From Protonemura montana (Eukaryota > Arthropoda > Insecta > Plecoptera > Nemouridae), in NCBI GenBank assembly GCA_947568835.1, contig OX387610.1, forward strand, positions 1 to 64,000: a stretch of DNA of 64,000 nt, in the 5' to 3' direction. Numbering within the stretch: the first letter of the stretch is position 1; each line of letters begins with the position of its first letter. Shown here piece by piece: positions 21,435 through 33,600 of the stretch. The position numbers and the translations under genes were made by a program. A model generated the notes under the pieces. It ran no database searches and had not been told where the DNA came from. It saw nothing but the letters and a program-made list of their open reading frames with translations.

Positions 21435-21880
21435 TGGCGTCGTGTGGGGCATGAAATGAGTGTATAAAGTATTTGCACGTACCTCGTCTTCAAGCAGCTG
21501 GCAGCGACACCAACTGTTGATATCTTCCCCTAACACAGGGGGTGTTAGCTACGCTCCCAGCTGTCTGGTTATCACCAACACCCCCCCTCCGCCTCGCTCC
21601 TTCAGCAGCGTCACGTGGCTGCCATTGTTGACTCCCCTGCATCCTGCGTCCAGCGTCCTGCGTCCAGCGGCCAGCAATTACGGCACTTGAAACTTTCACG
21701 GAGCACTTTGTCCGACTCTTTCCCCGAGTCCCTGCAAGAAAAAACAAACAATATTAGCTGATGTTGTAAATTAGGCGCTTGAAAATACCTCTAATTGTCT
21801 CAGATGCAGAGAAAAGCTGCAGACTCACTCAGTGTGGTACTGCAAGGGGGAGGATGCGGGATACAGACTTTAACTAACCC
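21435..21880. repeat. Module A, copy 2 (long type)
   Basis: Begins GTGTGGGGCATGAAATGAGT and has a TATA-like GTGTATAAAG, the C-rich stretch and CACGTGGC. The 12-bp minisatellite is reduced to one unit followed by GACTCTTTCCCCGAGTCC. It leads into the GC-rich spacer. Confidence 0.85.
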
Positions 21881-22727
21881 AAAATCTGCTTACAAACAAA
21901 ACCTATTATCTCCACAAACAAAATAAGTACATAGATTCTGAAGTCCCTTCCTAGCTTTGTAGCTAGAATAAAAATATAAATGATAATTGAGTACGATAGC
22001 GTCTATATAGCGGTGCGTCATGTCGAGCTGGCGTCGTGGCGGCTCACAACTCAGGGGCAGTGTCCTTCAATACGCAGTCTGATGATCGGCGACTCACGTC
22101 CACTTGGTCTTGCGATGTTTGACTGTTACGTCTCCCTTCTTGCGTCCGCTCGGTTCACCGGCCTCGAGCAGTTTCTCCTGACACGTCTTGTCGCGTTCCC
22201 GACCTCGGGCTGACTCCCTGCTCCTTCGTTGGTCTTCCTCGCGCGTTCCTCAAGCTCCCCCTCCGGATTACACAACTCGTGACTCAGTCGACCAATCATT
22301 GGCTCGCATTTAGTTTGTGACCATATTTGGAGATGTTCGTCCACAGGGATCCCCCATGTCGCTATTAGCCACCGTACTCAAATATTCCTCTACTTTACAT
22401 TTAATATGCATTGCAAATAATTGGGAGAGTCAGTTTGGAACGGATAGTAGGACCAGAACCGCACTGCGAGCGTCAGCACATTCCGCTGATAAATAGTCAT
22501 TCAGTATCGCCACCTGGAGCTTAACCATGGGGCAATTTGCAAACAGAGGCAAGAACGCTGGCGCCCCAACGGAGACTTATCAGAGATATTTCACAGACGC
22601 ACGTGGCTAGAAGCCTGTGACCCAATATGTGCATTTCACAATGTAAACAAATGACACATCCATGCAAATGTTGGTACCAATAAGATCTGATAGCAGCAAT
22701 TCATGGATCATGTTCATCAAGTGTCAA
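21881..22727. repeat. GC-rich conserved spacer of module A, copy 1
   Basis: Shared, nearly unchanged, with ~37,640-38,476, ~48,130-48,966 and ~62,370-63,020. The core (about 21,995-22,350) is CpG-rich and open on both strands (77 and 72 codons). No protein family is recognised. The near-identity of the copies suggests recent duplication; a promoter or CpG-island role is only a possibility. Confidence 0.6.
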
Positions 22728-23616
22728 ATGATCCAGCCAGCTGATCTCAAATAACCTGGATAGAGCATAGGATCCAGCCAGCTGATATCAAATAACCTGG
22801 ATAGAGCATAGGATCCAGTCAGCTGATCTTAAATAACATGGATAGAGCATAGGATCCAGCCATCTGATCTCAAATAACCTGAATCGAGCATAGGTTCCAG
22901 CCAGCCGATCTTAAATAACCTGGATAGAGCATAGGATCCAGCCAGCTGACTAAAATAACCTGGATAGAGCTTAGGATACAGCTAGCTTATCTCAAATAAC
23001 CCGGATAGAGCATATGATCCAGCCAGCTGATCTCAAATAACCTAATAGATCATAAGATCCAGCCAGCTGATCTCAAATAAACTGGATAGAGCATAGGATC
23101 CAGCTAGCTGATCTCATATAACCCGGATAGAGCATAGAATCCAGCCGGTTGATTTCAAATAATTCGGATAGAGCATAGGATTCAGCCAGCTGATCACAAA
23201 TAACCTGGATAGAGCATAAGATCCAGTCAGCTGATCTCAAATAACCTGGATAGACAATAGGATCCAGCCAGCTGATCTCAAATAACCTGGATAGAACATA
23301 GGATCCAGCCAGCTGATCTCAAATAACATGGATAGAGCATAGGATCCAGCCAGCTGATCTCAAATAACCTAGATATAACATAGGATCCAGCCAGCTGATC
23401 TCAAATAACCTGGATAGAACATAGGATCCAGCCAGCTGATCTCAAATAACACGGATAGAACATAGGATCCAGCCAGCTGATCACAAATAATGTGGAAAGA
23501 GCATAGGATCCAGTAAGCTGATCTCAAATAACCCGGATATAACATAGGATCTAGCTAGCTGATCTCAAATAACATGGATAGAACATAGGATCCAGCCAGC
23601 TGATCTCAAATAACAT
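22728..23616. repeat. 41-bp minisatellite (module B), copy 2
   Basis: About 21 well-conserved units of CTGATCTCAAATAACCTGGA plus TAGAGCATAGGATCCAGCCAG. Here it runs directly into a forward 5S-like array, skipping module C and the tRNA block. Confidence 0.95.
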
Positions 23617-26600
23617 TGATACATGACCGTTTATTTTTGAGAAAGGTAAGTTGGAGGGATGAAAGTCAAGCAACACTTCGTTGGGTCAGGTTTAGGGTGG
23701 CTGACCACCATACACTTGACCCGTTTTACTTGGGAGAGAGGTTGGAGGGTGAAAGTTAAGTAGCACTGCGCTGGTTCAGGTATTGGATGGGTAAATATCT
23801 AATACATGACCAGTTTTGTTTGGGAGAGAGGTTGGAGGGATGCAAGTTAAGCAACACTACGCTGGGTCAGGTATTGGATGGGTAACCGCCAGACCAGTTC
23901 TGTACGGGAGAGAGGTTGGAGGGATGAAAGTAAAGCAACACTGCGCTGGGTCAGGTATAGGATGGGTGACCATCATACACATGTCCAGTCCTATTTAGGA
24001 GAGGTTGGAGGGATGCAAGTTAGGCAACACTACGCTGGGTCAGGTATTGGATGGGTAACCGCCAGACCAGTTCTGTACGGGAGAGAGGTTGGAGGGATAA
24101 AAGTTATGCAACACTGCGCCGAGTCTGGTATTAGATGGGTGAACATCTTACACATGATCAGTTCTGTTCGGGAGAGAGGTTGGAGGGATAAAAGTAAAGC
24201 AACACTGTTCTCGGTCAGGTTTTGGATAGATAACCATCATACACATGACAATTTCTTTTTGGGAGAGAGGTAAGTTGGAGGGATGAAAGTCATGCAACAC
24301 TGCGTTAGCTCAGGAATTTGATGGGGGACCATCAAACACACGACTGTTCTATTTGGGAGAAAGGTTAGTTGGAGGGATGAAAGTCAAGGAACACTGCGCA
24401 TGGTCAGGTATAAGATGGGTGACCATCATATACATGTCCAGTCCTATTTGGGAGAGGTTGGAGGAACGAAAGTTAAGCAACACTACGCTGGATCAAGTAT
24501 TGGATGGGTAACCGCCAGACCGGTTCTGTACGGGAGAGAGGTTGGAGGGTTGAAAGTAAAGCAACACTGCGCTGAGTCGGGTATTAGATGGGTGACCATC
24601 ATACACATGATAAGTTCAATTCAGGAGAGAGGTTGGAGGGATGCAAATTAAGCAACACTGCGCTGAGACGGGAATTGGATGGGTGACCATCACACAAATG
24701 ACCAGTTCTGTTAGGGAGAGAGGTTGGAGGGATGCAAGTTAAGCAACACTACGCTGGGTCAAGTATTGAATGGGTAACCGCCAGACCGGTTCTGTACGGG
24801 AGAGAGTTTGGAGGGTTTAAAGTAAAGCAACACTGCGCTGAGTCAGGTATTGGATGGGTGACCATCACACATACCATCAGCTCTATTCGGGAGAGACGTT
24901 GGAAGGATGCAAGTTGAGCAACACTACGCTGGGTCATGTGTTGGATGGGTAACCGCCAGACCAGTTCTATACGGGAGAGAGGTTGGAGGGATGAAAGTTA
25001 AGCAACACTGCGCTGGGTCAGGTATTGGATGGATGACCATCATACACATAAGCAATTCTGTCCGGAGGAGAGGTTGGAGGGATGAAAATAAAGCAACACT
25101 GTTCTGGGTCAGGTTTTCAATGGATGACCATCATACACATGACCATTTCTTTTAGGGAGAGAGGTTAGTTGGAGGGATGAAAGTCAAGGAACACTGCGCA
25201 TGGTCAGGTATAAGATGGGTGACCATCAGATACATGTCCAGTCCTATTTGGGAGAGGTTGGAGGAACGAAAGTTAAGCAACACTGCGCTGGGTCAGGTAT
25301 TGGATGGGTGACCATAATTCACATTACCAGTTCTGTTCGTGAGAGAGATTGGAGGGATGAAAGTTAAGGAACACAGTGCTGGGTCAGGCATAAGATGAGT
25401 GACCATCGAACACACGGCCAGTTCTGTTCAGGAGAGAGGTTGGAGGGATGAAAGTATTGCAACACTGCGCTGAGTCCGGTATTAGATGGGTGACCATCAT
25501 ACACATGATCAGTTCTGTTCGGGAAAAGGGTTGGAGGGATGAAAGTAAATAACACTGTTCTCGGTCAGGTTTTGGATGGATAACCATAATACACATGACC
25601 ATTTATTTTTGAGAGAGGTAAGTTGGAGGGATGAAAGTCAAGCAACACTTCGTTGGGTCAGGTTTAGGGTGGCTGACCACCATACACTTGACCCGTTTTA
25701 TTTGGGAGAGAGGTTGGAGGGTGAAAGTTAAGCAGCACTGCGCTGGTTCAGGTATTGGATGGGTGAATATCAAATACATGACCAGTTTTGTTTGGGAGAG
25801 AGGTTGGAGGGATGCAAGTTAAGCAACACTACGCTGGGTCAGGTATTGGATGGGTAACCGCCAGACCAGTTCTGTACGGGAGAGAGGTTGGAGGGATGAA
25901 AGTAAAGCAACACTGCGCTGGGTCAGGTTAGGAATGGGTGACCATCATACACATGTCCAGTCCTATTTAGGAGAGGTTGGAGGGATGCAAGTTAGGCAAC
26001 ACTACGCTTGGTCAGGTATTGGATGGGTAACCGCCAGACCAGTTCTGTACGGGAGAGAGGTTGGAGAGATAAAAGTTATGCAACACTGCGCTGAGTCAGG
26101 TATTAGATGGGTGAACATCTTACACATGATCAGTTCTGTTTGGGAGAGAGGTTGGAGGGATAAAAGTAAAGCAACACTGTTCTCGGTCAGGTTTTGGATG
26201 GATAACCATCATACACAAGACAATTTCCTTTTGGGAGAGAGGTAAGTTGGAGGGATGAAAGTCATGCAACACTGCGTTAGCTCAGGAATTGGATGGGGGA
26301 CCATCAAACACACGACTAGTTCTATTTGGGAGAGAGGTTGGAGGGATGAAAGTTAAGCAACACTGTTCTGGGTCTGGTATTGGATGGATAACTATTATAC
26401 ACATAACCAGTTCTGTTCGGGAGAGAGGTTGGATGGATGAATGTTAAACACTGTGCTGGGTCAGGTATTGGATTGGTGGCCATCACACATACCATCAGCT
26501 CTATTCGGGAGAGAGGTTGGAGGGATGCAAGTTGAGCAACACTACGCTGGGTCAGGTGTTGGATGGGTAACCGCCAGACCAGTTCTATACGGGAGAGAGG

Positions 26601-28078
26601 TTGGAGGGATGATAGTTAAGCAACACTGCGCTGGGTAAGGTATTGGATAGGTGACCATCATACACATGACCAATTCCGTGCGGGAGAGGTTGGAGGGCCC
26701 CAAGTTAAACAACACTACGCTGGGTCAGGTATTGGATTGGTAACCGTCAGACCAGTTCTGTACGGGAGAGATTGGCAGAATAAAAGTTAATCAATCCTGC
26801 GCTGGGTCAGGTATTGGATGGATGACCATAATACACATAAGCAGTTCTGTCCGGAGGAGAGGTTGGAGGGATGAAAGTAAAGCAACACTGCGCTGGGCCA
26901 GGTATTGGATGGGTACCTGCTAGACCAGTTCTGTACGGGAGAGAGGTTGGAGGGATGAAAGTAAAGCAACACTGCGCTGGATTAGGTAATGGATGGGTGA
27001 CTATCATATACATGACCAATTCTGTTCGGGAGAGAGGTTGGAGGGGTGCAAGTAAAGCATGATTGAGCTGGGCAGATATTTAGGATAGGTGACCATCATA
27101 CACATGACCAGTTCTGTTCGGGGGAGAGGTTGGAGTGATGAAAGTTAAGCAAGACTGCGTCGGGTCAGGTATAAGATGGGTGACCAGCATACACATGACC
27201 AGTTCTGTTCGGGAGAGAGGTTGGAGGGATGATAGTTAAGCAACACTGCGCTGGGTCAAGTATTGGATGGGGGACTACATACACATGACCAGTTCTGTTC
27301 GGGAGAGAGGTTGGATGGAAGAAAGTTGAGGAACACTGCACAGGGTCAGGTATTGGATTACACATACCATCAGCTCTATTTGGGAGACAGGTTGGAGCGA
27401 TGCAAGTTAAGCAACACTACGCTGGATCAGGTATTGGATGGGTAACCGCCGGACCAGTTCTGTACGGGAGAGAGGTTGGAGGGAACAAAAGTTATGCAAC
27501 ACTGCGCTGAGTCAGGTATTAGATGGGTGAACATCTTACACATGATCAGTTCTGTTTGGGAGAGAGGTTGGAGGGATAAAAGTAAAGCAACACTGTTCTC
27601 GGTCATGTTTTGGATGGATAACCATCATACACAAGACAATTTCCTTTTGGGAGAGAGGTAAGTTGGAGGGATGAAAGTCATGCAACACTGCGTTAGCTCA
27701 GGAATTGGATGGGGGACCATCAAACACACGACTAGTTCTATTTGGGAGAGAGGTTGGATGGAAGAAAGTTGAGGAACACTGCACAGGGTCAGGTATTGGA
27801 TCACACATACCATCAGCTCTATTTGGGAGACAGGTTGGAGGGATGCAAGTTTAGCAACACTACGCTGGATCAGGTATTGGATGGGTAACCGCCGGACCAG
27901 TTCTGTACGGGAGAGAGGTTGGAGGGATAAAAGTTTAGCAACACTGCGCTGAGTCAGGTATTGGATTGATGGCTATAATACAAACATTGCCAGTTCTGTA
28001 CGGGAGAGAGGTTGGATGGATGAATGTTAAGCAACACTGAGCTGGGTCAGGTATTGGATGGGTGACTACGGAATGGTT
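23617..28078 (+). repeat. 5S-rRNA-derived satellite array 2 (~50 units)
   Basis: The longest 5S-like array in the window, mixing 84- and 91-bp units. Multi-unit blocks recur within it, for example ~26,040-26,330 against ~27,460-27,750, showing higher-order duplication. It ends at TGGGTGACTACGGAATGG. No TTTT terminators are regularly spaced and no complete 5S gene is present. Confidence 0.9.
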
Positions 28079-28214
28079 TGGTGAAGTGTATACACCGGTC
28101 CTCGTGAAATCATCGAGGTTAAAGAGGCGTGAAGCTAAAAAATGTATGTTTTTTTTGTTTAACATTGGTTGCATTTAACATTGGCTCAGTTCTTTCAGAT
28201 TCACTACGATCATA
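28079..28214. repeat. Short linker repeated at 61.6 kb
   Basis: Sequence with AAATCATCGAGGTTAAAGAG and AACATTGGTTGCATTTAACA recurs at 61,564-61,720 in the same position between a 5S-like array and module A. Nothing coding is recognised. Confidence 0.6.
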
Positions 28215-28794
28215 CGTGTGGGGCATGAAATGAGTGTATAAAGTATTTGCACGTACCTCGTCTTCAAGCAGCTGGCAGCGACACCAACTGTTGATATCTT
28301 CCCCTAACACAGGGGGTATTCGCTACGCTCCCAGCTGTCTGGTTATCACCAACACCCCCCCTCCCCCTCGCTCCTTCAGCAGCGTCACGTGGCTGCCATT
28401 GTTGACTCCCCTGCATCCTGCGTCCAGCGTCCTGCGTCCTGCGTCCTGCGTCCAGCGGCCAGCAATCACGGCACTTGAAACTTTCACGGAGCACTTTGTC
28501 CTGCACTTAGTCCTGCACTTTGTCCTGCACTTTGTCCTTCATTTTGTCCATCACTTGCCGGTAACTTTCCGACCACTTTACACTTGTCACACTATCGCAG
28601 CACTTTCAGCGACTGCTTTTTAGACACTGCCCTGCAAGGAAAGTTTAAGACAGCGTTAGCTTATGTTGTAAGTTAGGCGCTTGAAAATACCTCTTATCGT
28701 CTCAGATGCAGGAAAAAGCTGCTGACTCACTCAGTGTGATCTTACGAGGGGGAGGATGCGGGATACAGACTTTAACTAACCAAAACTAACTCAA
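28215..28794. repeat. Module A, copy 3 (short type)
   Basis: TATA-like GTGTATAAAG at ~28,234, the C-rich stretch, and about five 12-bp units at 28,489-28,556. As in copy 1, the GC-rich spacer is absent and the 41-bp minisatellite follows immediately. Confidence 0.85.
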
Positions 28795-29150
28795 ATAACC
28801 TGGATAGAACATGAGATCCAGCCAGCTTATCGCAAATAAAATAGACAGAGCATAGGATACAGGCAGCTGATCTCAAATTACCTGAATGGAGCATAAGATC
28901 AAATCAGCTTATCTCTAATAATATGCATGGCATAGGATACAGTCAGCTGATCTCAAAAAACCTGGATGGAGCATAGGGTCCAGCCAGCTGGGCACTAATA
29001 TCCTGGAAAGAGCATTGGATCTAGTCAGCTGATCTAAAATAATCTAGATAGAGCATAGGGTCGAGCCAGCTGATCTCAATAACCTAAATAGAGCATAGGA
29101 TCCAGCGAGCTGATCTCAAATGACCTGGACAGAGCATGAGTTTCAGCCAG
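28795..29150. repeat. 41-bp minisatellite (module B), degenerate copy 3
   Basis: About eight diverged units, similar in decay to the array at 2.7 kb, which has the same neighbours. Confidence 0.85.
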
Positions 29151-30918
29151 TAAAACAGATGGGATTGTTCAGATGATTTTAAATATACGATTGTAAAATT
29201 GACAAAGAAAACTCACCACGTAGTTCAGTAGTAGATCCAGCTCGATGACAGGATGTTGTCTCCCAGATCTCCCAGATCGATGACAGGATGTTGTCTCCAA
29301 GATCTCCCAGCTTTCATTGACTGCTGTCTCTCAACCTTGAAGTCCACCCTGCAATGAAACAACGTTATTATTTACACAGTCAGGTGCCTCAGAGTGGACC
29401 ACGGCCAGGACAAGGGAGGCATCCAACTGGCCGTGGCAACATAAATTGTCTTGCAATGCCCTCAGTATTTTATCTTTAGGAACACTAATAATCTCTCATA
29501 ATTTGGTGCCCGAATAGGGAATCGAACCCTGATCTCCACACGTGGTTATAATCTTCTAAAGAGTTACACATATTTGAGAGAGTAGCTGTGTTCATGATAC
29601 TGCAATACTAGCCCAATGCAAGCGACGAGGGAGAGAGAATTTGTTGAATAAATAACTTGATATTTGAGTTGATTGTACACTGCAGTTGTCAAGTGAACCA
29701 CGAGGTATTTGACCCTGCTAGGGTAGACTAACCTGGTAATAAAATTAAATGTCAACGCCCGCGAGTTGCAGATAGTGAACTTAATTCTAGCCGTTAGAGC
29801 GAACATGATGATACCAGCCGGAATATTGTTTTACACAAACGATTGATTTTATTAGTTGAGGCATTGCTATCCACTGACCATTCATTCACTAACAATTGGA
29901 TCTAAGCTTCCATATCCATTTGAATAAACAAGGAGTAGCAGAATGAAATCACGGAACATTCCTCATAGATAATAAGAACTATAAACTAGAACAAGATCTT
30001 TGCTGTAAATCAAACTAATCAAGAGATGACAAGCTTCATACAAGATCACACACGTGTTGGTCTATGCATGATGCTATCATGAACTAGACACACTATCTTT
30101 GTTAGTATCAACAGGTGAGTTAATTCTGATTTATTAAAATGTCTGGCAAATGATTCTCCTTCGAATGAGAGCAGACGTGTGATAGTATTGCTACTTAATA
30201 CACGAGACTTGTCTGGTGGTCCGAGGCATGTCGGTACATACTTTACATGGCAAGCACTGAACACGAGCAACGATACAAGTACTGAATTACTACACATGTC
30301 CTCGTGGTCATACTAATTTATTCGCGAATAAAATGTATCCCCTGTGCTCGGCTGGTAATAATATCGAGTTAAATAGCGCCATGCAATGAAACCACGCTTT
30401 ATATTAAACTCAGTGCACGAGTAGAAGTAAAGCTTTAAAGAAGATGTTGGTTTGTGAAATTAGTCTTACCGTTGGTTACAGCTATGTGAGCGACCCTTCC
30501 CTTCCCGCGCGTAGCAAACTAGTCCCAGTGTTCTCGATCGTTCTAAAACGTTGTTACACTACGTGCTACACTAGCGCAGCGGCGAGTGTTTCTCGTACTG
30601 TCATAGTTGTAAAGAGCGCCAAGAGAGTGCGCTCGCGGCCCTGAAAACAAGCCATAGAAGCTTCTCAAAATAAGGCGGCAATAATAAGGCATGAACAAAT
30701 CATAAAATTTAACCCATTCCACAGTTTCTGCATAAATATATAATTATTATAACCACGACAAACACGATTATACAATCGTTCAAACACATTGGAGTCTCTT
30801 CTGAAAGTTCCTCATTACATCCAAAAACACTCGACGTTGTTATGAATGGGAATAATCAAGCGACGTCTTCAATTCTCGTAAGCTTACCTACCTGAGTGAG
30901 GTGGATGCAATTCGACAT
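29151..30918. repeat. Single diverged copy of the 1,340-bp unit (module C)
   Basis: Carries the 35-bp repeat (29,236-29,312), the tRNA T-arm-like motif near 29,519-29,530, and the GCGAATAAAATGTATCCCCT and AGCGCAGCGGCGAGTGTTTC landmarks. It has a ~65-bp addition before the T-arm motif and another after TTGTTTTACA compared with the tandem units. This is likely the ancestral, unamplified state. Confidence 0.85.
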
Positions 30919-31198
30919 GCCTAGAGGTTGAAGGGATAAGAATAAAACCACACTGCGCAGGGTCAGGTCATAGTCACCCATCCAATACCTGACCCAGTGC
31001 AGTGTTGGTCACTTCCATCCCCCCCAACCTCTCTCCCGATCTGGTCATGTGTTTGATGGTCACCCATCCATTGATGGCCCAGCGCAGTGTTGCTTAACTT
31101 TCATCCCTCCAACCTCTTTCCCGAACAGAACAAGTCATGGGTACGATGGTCACCCATCCAATACCTGAACTAGCGCAGTGTTGCTTAACTCACTGATC
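30919..31198 (-). repeat. Inverted 5S-rRNA-derived units, copy 2
   Basis: Same three-unit inverted block, leader and head-to-head palindrome as at 16.2 kb, with only scattered differences. Confidence 0.85.
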
Positions 31199-31212
31199 AT
31201 CAGATCAACACG

Positions 31213-31283
31213 ATCTGAACCCACGCCCTCCGAGGAGGACTGCGACCTGAACGCAGCGCCTTAGACCGCTCGGCCATCCTGAC
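31213..31283 (-). pseudogene. tRNA-Leu(CAG) head, copy 2
   Basis: Matches the 16.5-kb copy: intact 5' half, CAG anticodon arm and variable arm, with the T arm and acceptor 3' strand replaced by the CAGATC/GATCTG hairpin and 5S-like units. The identical breakpoint shows that all copies descend from one fusion. Confidence 0.85.
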
Positions 31284-31485
31284 TTAATGGTGATGTGATA
31301 TATAATTTTGTACAATCACTGTCCAGATATGTAGAAATAGAAATGAGTGTCTAATTTAGAACCAGCAGCATAGCGAATGTGCTTTCAAAAAAGGGCAAAT
31401 AAAAAATATATATGATTTTATAGGAAATAAAAAGTAGCCTCGTTGATGTATGCAATATTGCAAGAGAAAATAAAATTCAAAAAGT

Positions 31486-31556
31486 TGCATTGGCTGGGAA
31501 TCGAACCCGGGCCGCCCGCGTGGCAGGCGAGCATTCTACCACTGAACCACCGCTGC
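31486..31556 (-). tRNA. tRNA-Gly(GCC)-like gene
   Basis: A 71-nt cloverleaf on the minus strand with anticodon loop CTGCCAC (GCC), the A and B boxes of Gly tRNAs and a TTTTT terminator just downstream. Acceptor pairs 4-69 and 5-68 and one T-stem pair are mismatched, as in copy 1. It could be transcribed, but the acceptor mismatches make function uncertain. Confidence 0.8.
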
Positions 31557-32037
31557 AGATATAAGCTTTGCAGGCAGTAACTCATCTTACCAGTTGGGAT
31601 TATTTCCTCTGACTGATAGGGACATTGACCAATCTAATCTAAATAATAATTAAAGTACTATTTTTGCAGTGTTTTTTGATTTTCTGGCATTTCCACTAAG
31701 GAGCTTAAACCAGCAAGCGTATGATGGACAGGAAGCTAGACTGGAAAGTTTATTGATTGAAGTTCATTGATTATTGTTGATCCACAAATAACAGAGTTTG
31801 ATTTGGTTTGATCGCGGCTCAAGTTTTTACAGATTCACTTTATGATAATATTCTAGCATAACATGTTTCCAGGGTTCAAACCAGCGCCTACTCACAACAC
31901 GCATCGCGTTGTTTGCTTTGTTATTGCTTGAATAAATCTGAAACCCTTTCAAATCACTGCATGCCTTGACTTGCAAAGCTCTTTACTAGCGTCAAGTACT
32001 TGCTTCTACCATAAAGAAAGACTTAGGTTAGGTTTCA
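31557..32037. other. Unique spacer after tRNA-Gly, copy 2
   Basis: Same sequence as 16,807-17,283 with few changes; no gene seen. Confidence 0.5.
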
Positions 32038-32217
32038 AGGTATCTGGTTAAAAGGTATCTGGTATAAAGGTACCTGGTATAAAGGTATCTGGTATAAATG
32101 TATCTGGTATAAATGTATCTGGTATAAATGTATCTGGTATAAAGGTATCTGGTATAAAGGTATCTGCTATAAAGGTATCTGGTATAAATGTATCTGGTAT
32201 AAAGGTATCTGGTATAT
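32038..32217. repeat. 15-bp minisatellite, copy 2
   Basis: About 12 units of GGTATCTGGTATAAA; shorter than the 17.3-kb array. Confidence 0.95.
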
Positions 32218-33600
32218 CGGCACTGGGGTTTGACAGAAAGCTTAGAGCATGACGGATGGTGGCGGCGCTAGTTGTAGCAAACCGCTGTACGTGCCGCGGA
32301 GTTGGAAAAATCCGTAGTGCATGTGACTTTCGTAAACGCGCTAGTAGCTTAGAGAAAAGAATACGGGACAGTCTGTGTTAAAGTTCCTGCCAACTTTTTG
32401 GACCTTCTTAGGAACCACACCATGATCGCAGCAGTCGTTTGGGGTGCCAGCAGCTAGCGATTGCGGGATTTTAGTGGCACTGCCTAGGAACTCCATGAAT
32501 ACCTTACCGACTCGGCTCAGGCTGTCAGAAAATGCGGAATTTGTGAGCCTGTCGGCGGGATCGCGATTGACAGGTAGCGAAAAGGGTGTGTTATTTTTAG
32601 AAGCGGGTAGCAACCAATCTGTTCACCAGTTCCACAAAACCACATGCGTGAGACGATACCAAATGTTTACATGGACTCTGTGAATTGAAACAAGGAAATC
32701 CATTTCATCCTTGTCGATGGTTACTTTTAATCTGAAGAAAAATTAACCATCAGGCTCATTTAGGTTCTTTACTTGTATGCTATAAAAGTGGAATTTAATC
32801 TTTGACTGCGGTATTTTCTTTCTGCAACTAATTATTTAAAAAAAAATCGAAATCTGAAAAATGTTGGTAGGATTCTGGATAACGTTTTTTTTTTAAGTTT
32901 TATGCTTTAAAATATACAATAAACAGAAATAATGGCGGTAATTAACTTTGTAAGTGAAAATGACGATCGACAGCCCGGTTAGTGGAAAAGAATATACCTA
33001 ATGACATTCTAGGCCCAGATTTAGCGATTTGACATAATTTCTCACCCAACAATTTCAATGTGACACGGTCATGTTCGTGAATGCATGGTATGAGAGACTT
33101 ACAGCGAATTCAAGCGGCACAAAGTGTTTTTATAAAAAATATCCGCAGAGAACTATGTCTGTATTGGACTGCTAGATGGTATTACAATTTAATTCAGTAG
33201 TAATCATTTTTTCTCCCCCCCCCACCCCCCAAACTTTAGCAGCTGACTATATTTGGCGCATTTTCACATGGAAAATCGTGTAGGAGTGATAGATGATGCA
33301 GAGTTTAACGTGTCATACTCGTGAAAACTTACGCGATTTTTGTGGGTTCGTGAATGGCCGAAACTGACTTTGATCATGTCTACGCGGCAATGTTAAAGTA
33401 AGCATATAAAGAACAGGGGTTAATTTTCAAGAAAAAGGAAGAGACACTATCAGACAGAAAATTGAAGAAAAATGAAGATTCATCAAGCCTCAAGGTAAGC
33501 ATTCCACTTTGTTTTCATTCACAATCACCTTCAATATGCACCATTCGCAATACACACACGGCCAATGCTAAAAGGGTACTACATTACTACATTTTCGACA
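32218..33600. repeat. Macro-repeat spacer 2
   Basis: Counterpart of 17,528-18,917. The poly-C tract is interrupted by an A (33,215-33,230). A TATA-like GCATATAAAGAAC lies near 33,403, and CCTCAAGGTAAGC near 33,489 is preceded by an ATG (33,472) absent from the other copies. No recognised protein. Confidence 0.6.
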
